From UBA2144 sp964506185 (lineage in GTDB: Bacteria > Patescibacteriota > Gracilibacteria > Peribacterales > Peribacteraceae), in assembly GCA_964506185.1 (NCBI GenBank), contig CAZDKL010000037.1:1-7227 (forward strand): a stretch of 7,227 bases of DNA. The letters are read 5' to 3'. Made by a program: the position numbers and the translations under genes. Below are positions 1 to 6,000 of this stretch, piece after piece (the first letter of the stretch is position 1; each line of letters begins with the position of its first letter). The notes beneath the pieces were generated by a model. The model did no database searches, was not told where the DNA came from, and saw only the letters and a program-made list of their open reading frames with translations.

Positions 1-67
1 TTGCGAAGTCTCCTGCGATGTCGAGGGAGGCTCCGAGTGTGTAGTAGCCTGAGCCTGTAGATGGGTT
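1..67 (-). other. Start of linker after LamG E, cut by window edge
   Basis: Residues 2387-2408. It reads NPSTGSGYYTLGASLDIAG and matches the linker after LamG C (residues 938-956) with one substitution, Ala for Ser. The frame is still open at the window edge, so the protein continues C-terminally with at least one more solenoid segment. Confidence 0.8.
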
Positions 68-3000
68 TCCGTTTGCGAGACTCTCTACTTCGGAGGCGCT
101 TAGGGCTCGGTTGTAGATTCGTACGTCGTCGAGGAGGCCGTCGAAGTAACTACTTTGCCATGCACCACTCTCTCCTGTTGTATTGTACCCAATCCAAGTT
201 TCATCGGTCGGAACAATAGATCCAATGCTGGAGGTAGAAGCACTCCCACGAGAGATTCCGCTTATGTAGACAGAAGCAAGATTGCTATCTCTATCCAAAA
301 CAGCTGCAATATGTGTCCATGTATTCTTACTAATACTAATGGATGAAGCGGGATTTGCAGTATTGCTTTGATCATTGATGTAGAAATTTAGATAGTCATT
401 ACCATCTAATCCAAGTATCCATTGTCCAGCACCCCTCGCGTTTGCAATCATTTTTTCATCGCCATCGTCAGAAAACAGCACTGATGCCTTAATCCAAGCT
501 GTAATTGCAAAACTGCTGTTACCAATGTTTCCAACCGATGTTGAGTTCGTATCCACATAATCATCACTCCCATCAAAATCTAATGCATAAGCATTATAGA
601 AGTTAGTAGTTCCTGTTCCTGCACTTATATCCACCCAATCATTCGCATCCATATTAGTAAGCGTTCCATCATTTCCGTTCAAACTTCTGTCCGTAGCGGA
701 CAACCCTGAGCCGTTGTCGAAGGGCCAATACCCAACCAATCCATTATCAAGAGTAACATCATAGAAACCAGTGTTTTCATAAATTGTCTTCTGCTCAGCC
801 TCATCTACCGTTCCATCGAATGTGATACTTCCTGTTCCCGCTGTGAACTTGCCACCGTAGTTAAGCCACGCACCCGAAACAGTTGTATTAAATCCTCTTG
901 TGTCTATTCCACCCGTATACATCTTCAAATCTCCTCCAATCTGCAACGAGGCGTCTATTGAATAAACACCGGAGCCTGTGTAGGCGTTTCCGTTTGCAAG
1001 TGACTCGACTTCGGAAGAGGAGAGGGCTCTGTTGTAGATGCGGACGTCGTCGATGAGGCCTTGCAAATATTGAGAGGGGCTAAAGTTATATCGTCCAAAT
1101 GCCAAGGGTTCGCTAGTTACCAATGACTTTTCTGCATGTGCTGAAATATCAACACTTCCATCATTTGCTCCGTCTACCCAAACAATTGCTAAACCATTTC
1201 TATTAATTGTTAACGCAACAAAATGCCACTGGTTATCTGCAACATCAGTGCTTCCAATATTCTCTGCTACGAATCTTGTTGTTTGACCTGCAAGTGCTAT
1301 CCATAGGACACCAGATGTAATATCTGTTGCAAGTCTGTATCCGGGGTATCCATCTCCACCACCACCTTTACCAATAACGCTTCCACGACCAGATGGGGCT
1401 TTTGGCCCTTTGAGCCATGTAGAAAGCGTTATGTTTTCACCGCTTACAAAATCCAGACTATCATCATCACTTACCAATACATAATCATTACTCCCATCAA
1501 AGTCCAAAGCACTTCCCATCCTTCCATCCACCCAATCCGTATCCGGATCCATATTTGTAAGTGTTCCATGGTTTGCATTTCGGGAGCTGTCGATAGCAAG
1601 AGCAGAACCCGATCCGTCATCGAGTCTCCAGTAGCCGACTAGGCCGTCATCAAGCGTCAAATTATTGAACGTATTAGTGCCTCCAAGCGATAATTCATCA
1701 GCCGAGCTTTGGAGAACCAGTGTTCCCGTACCACCATCGAATGTGTCTGAGTTTAGGTACGCTCCGCTTACGGTTATCGTTTGTCCGTTAGTTACTTTAA
1801 GTGTTCCTCCGGAGATTGTAAGTTCGCCTGCAACCCCGAGCCCTGTTGCTGAGGCAAGATGGAACTCTGTGTCTGAGTTGTTTACACTCAGGTTATAGTA
1901 ATTTGTATCTGGAATTCTAACTGTATTATCATTATCTTCACCTTCAAAGGTTACAGTACTTCCTTCGTTAATTTCGTTTGTAAATATTCCAGAGACTAAT
2001 GTTCCTGTACCTCCTAGCGTTAGTGTTCCTGAGTTTGTAAACTCTGCACCGGAGTAAACCTTTAAGGTCTCTCCTGATCCTCCAATAGTTAATGTTACGC
2101 CATTGCCAACGTGGAATGCTGCATTTCCGCTGATTGATCCTGAACCAACTGTAACACCTGCAGAGTGATTTGTGCTGTTTAAGTCTGTTCTAGCTGGACT
2201 CGCATCTACTCCATTATTGTTTATTATTAGTTCTCCTCCACCTGTTCCATCATCTGCACCTTCAAGATAAATTGTTCCGGCTGCGCCCTTTTTGCCGTTT
2301 GTTCCACCAAACGCATTGATGGCACCTGTACCAAAACTTGTACCAGTAGAAAGAACAACGCTGATTCGGCCTCCACCTCCACCACCACGATCGTTACCGA
2401 ATGTGGCTTGTCCTCCATTTGCTCGGATAGTTCCTGTTCCCGTAAGCGAGCCTGCTGAAATGTTAATTGAACCTCCTGCGCCCCCTCCATCATTATTGCT
2501 ACCACCATCCACACTAATTGTACCATTTACGGTAACAGTTCCACTTGCAGAAATTAAGATGGCACCACCTCCGTTAGATCCAAAAGTATTACTATCAGAG
2601 TCATCCCCACCCATGCCAAGATATTCAGGATTGGTGATAGAACCATATGTTGCATTGGATGGAGAACTACCGGTGTACTCTCCACCACTTCCACCATGTG
2701 ATCCACCCGTTTTATCTACATTAGATAATGGACCCACAGTAGGCTCAAACCCTAACTCATCAGCTGTTAGCGTTCCACCGAGGTTTACGTTAAGGCTCGT
2801 ATCTGTATTTGTAAGTATCAATTTGGCTACTCCTCCGTAAAAACCATTTAGACTTGGTTTGCCATCCATTTCCAACGTTCCACCATTCTGAATAGTAATG
2901 CTACCGAAATCATAATTATTTGTACCATCTGTTCCTAAGCGAAGTGAAGGAAGATTTCCTGCTCCTCCTATTGTAAGACTATTTCTACGAGCAGTATTGA

Positions 3001-6000
3001 AATATATTGTTCCAGCGTGCCCTCTTACATTTGATGTACCACCGTTAACCTGCAATGTTCCGCTAAAGGCATCTGTTGTTACTCCACCAAAGCTGATTCT
3101 TCCACCGCCGCCGCTTCCACGAGTGCTATTGAATGTTCCTAGACCACCGTTTGCTCTTATTACTCCTGCTCCCGTAAGTGTACCAGCAGTTATATTTATA
3201 GAGCCACCCGCACCACCACCATCGTTGTTGTCGCTTCCGTTGGCGCTTAGAATACCGCTTATTGTCATTGTTCCTCCTGCAGCTAGGATAATAGATCCTC
3301 CTCCAGCAGCTCCCCATGTTGTTCCATCATCTCCACCACTTCCAAGGCTAGTTGGATCAGTGAATGATCCATATGTATCATTATACGGTGCACTGTGAAC
3401 AGGATCTCCACCAGTTCCTCCGTGTGATCCTCCATTTTTATCTACCTCTCCTCCGGTTCCGACTCCTCCATCAAATCCCTTTCCATCAGCAGTAATCGTA
3501 CCCGTACCACTTCCATCCGCAAACAATGTAAAGTCACCATCGACCCTGATTGACTGTCCTGAACCATTTCCGGTTGTACTAGACCTTTCTACAGTTACAT
3601 AAGATCCGCTTCCAACATAGAAGTCACCGACTATGTACAAATCATTCTCTTCATCCTGAGTCCATGTAAGTCCTGTTGCGTGCGTTCCTGAATGCGTCAG
3701 TGATCCGGAGATCGATAGGGGAGTGGAGATTGTAAGTTGTCCTGTGTAGCTGTCGCGGATGATTATGTTGTTTGCAAATGCAGCTGAGTCGATAGTTACG
3801 TTAGCCGTACTTGTGTCATCAAACGTTACATTACTGTTATGTGTCGGCACGGTATTGCTTGACCAGTTCTCTGCAGTGCTCCAAAGCCCATCTCCTCCGC
3901 CGTTATCCCAAGTAATATCTTCTGTAAAGTCCCAATTAGTATTATTTCCGCTGTTTGTTGTGTCCACGCTAGCATCAAGTTCCAGTCCTCTGGAAGCGTC
4001 TGAATCTTTAACATCAAGATATGTAAGTATTTGCGATCCGGCACTTGCATCCAGAAGTAGCTTTGAAGCACTGCCTGTCTTTGTTGATCGTAGGCTCAAA
4101 GCTTGCCCTGAGTCCCCAGAGAGTACAAGAGATCCCGAAATGTTCTGTCTACTAGTATAGTCGAAACGAAGGGTATCAGCAGTCGATCCTGTGCTCTGGA
4201 GCTTCCAGAACACTGTAGAACCACTAATTGTCTGTGAAGTGCCGTTAAAGTTAACAGTTCCGCCATCGTCATGGCTAAACTCGCCTTGGTTATTCCAGTC
4301 TCCTTGGACTGTAATAGAACCGCTTGAAATCAGGTTTGCAGTGTAGTTATTTAAGTTTCCTGCGATGTCGAGCGAAGAACCGAGAGTGTAATATCCGGAG
4401 CCGGTTGATGGGTTGCCGTTTGCGAGGCTCTCAACTTCGGAGGCGCTAAGGGCACGGTTGTAGATTCGTACGTCGTCGATGAGGCCATCGAAATAACCAT
4501 AAGTTGCCCAATCTTCAAAACGCCTTCCCATTCTCAGATTATTTGTAGTTGATACTGTGGCACCTGTTCTTACTGTTGAACCAAATAATGTGCCATCTGT
4601 ATAAAGACTTAATGTTGCACCATTGTAAATAACAGTATAGTAATACCAAACTCCATTTGTTGGTGTATGAAGAGGAGTAATTTTAAAACCTCCAGCACCA
4701 CCAACATCTCCAATGATACCGCCGATTTTTGTAGTGTCACTTACATATAGTCCATAACCCTTATTAGTTTCTAATTTTCCGACAATATCAGGATACGAGC
4801 CAGCATTAGCATTCTTTTTTACCCACGATCCCACAGCGAAGTTTCCAGTAATATCTAAACTACTGTCATTCCCCGCATCCACATAATCATCCACCCCATC
4901 AAACTCCAGACTATAAGGATTAAAGAATGTAGTTCCCGTATTCCCTTCCGGCCAAGTATTTAGCCTCCATCCTGTTCCTGTATTCATATTTGTTAAGGTT
5001 CCGTCGTTGCTATTTACAGATGAGTCGCGTGCAACAGTTGACCCAGAGCCTTCGTCGAACTTCCAATACCCAACCAATCCATTATCAATCGTAAGATTAT
5101 TAAAGCTTCCACTACCCGTAACATACTTAGCATCCCCGTTATCAACTGTGCCGTCAAAGGTCACAGTCGAGGTTCCTGCGGTAAAGTTATCAACACCCGC
5201 ATACCCAAGCCAGCTTCCGGAGATTGTTATTGCATTAGCTCCTGCACTAAGTATTCCACTTTGGATGTATAGATCATTTTTGACTTCGAGTGAGGAGCCG
5301 AGAGTTATGGTAGCAGTCCCATTATCTCCGTCTGCGTACTTACCGGCGGCTAGATTTGCGACTTCTTTGGCGGAGAGAGCACGATTGTAGATTCGTACGT
5401 CGTCGAGGAGGCCGGAGGCAAATTCTCTTCCACCATCATGTGCATCGGCCCCTATCCAAATATCCGAATAGGTTGTAAAGTCGTCAGTTGTGGTATCTTC
5501 TAAATCGTGTTTAAGAGTTGTGTCAATATAGGAATAAATCCTGTCATTGGAGACATCACGCACAAGAACCATATGCTGCCAGGAATTTTCGACAACACCA
5601 CTCTCACTGTCATTCGCAGCCTGGTTGCCCGAGTTATCTCGTACCTGAATAATTAGATTTGTACTACTTTTAATCGTCCGAATTAGCGCAGTGCCACCTG
5701 AATCTACATCGTTCAGGGAAAATATGCCCCTCGATCCAGCAGATGAATCCAATTTGGACCAGTGTGATATTGTGAATGAGTCATTCGCTCCAAAATTGAG
5801 CGCTGATGGGCCTCCGCTTGTTGCTCCATTATAAATTTCCACCCGATCATCCTGCCCATCAAAATCAAGAGCATAAGGATTATCATAAGTAATTGTTGAA
5901 GTCGTAGCGCCGCTCCACAGCAGTCCTCCCGTTCCCATAACAAGAGTTCCTGTATTTGCCTGACCAGAGGAGTCATAGGCGAAGTTGCCTTGTCCTTCGT

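Noticed and set aside
2227..2526. Minus-strand 99-codon frame over the Gly-rich module
   Set aside because: It is in another frame of the same strand, with repetitive low-complexity sequence; the main frame carries the recognisable motifs.
2292..2840. Plus-strand 182-codon open frame rich in Pro, Val and Leu
   Set aside because: It lies antisense to Gly-rich module 2; CCN/TCC runs are the complement of glycine codons. No domain or ribosome binding site supports it.
5007..5390. Plus-strand 127-codon frame, and similar plus frames at 3759-4160, 2997-3398 and 6102-6407
   Set aside because: All are antisense to well-supported domains of the minus-strand protein and show no protein family features.
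1..5414. Spaced identical DNA segments considered as a CRISPR array or integration sites
   Set aside because: Copies are far apart, irregularly spaced and encode the conserved LamG edge in frame, so they are coding repeats.
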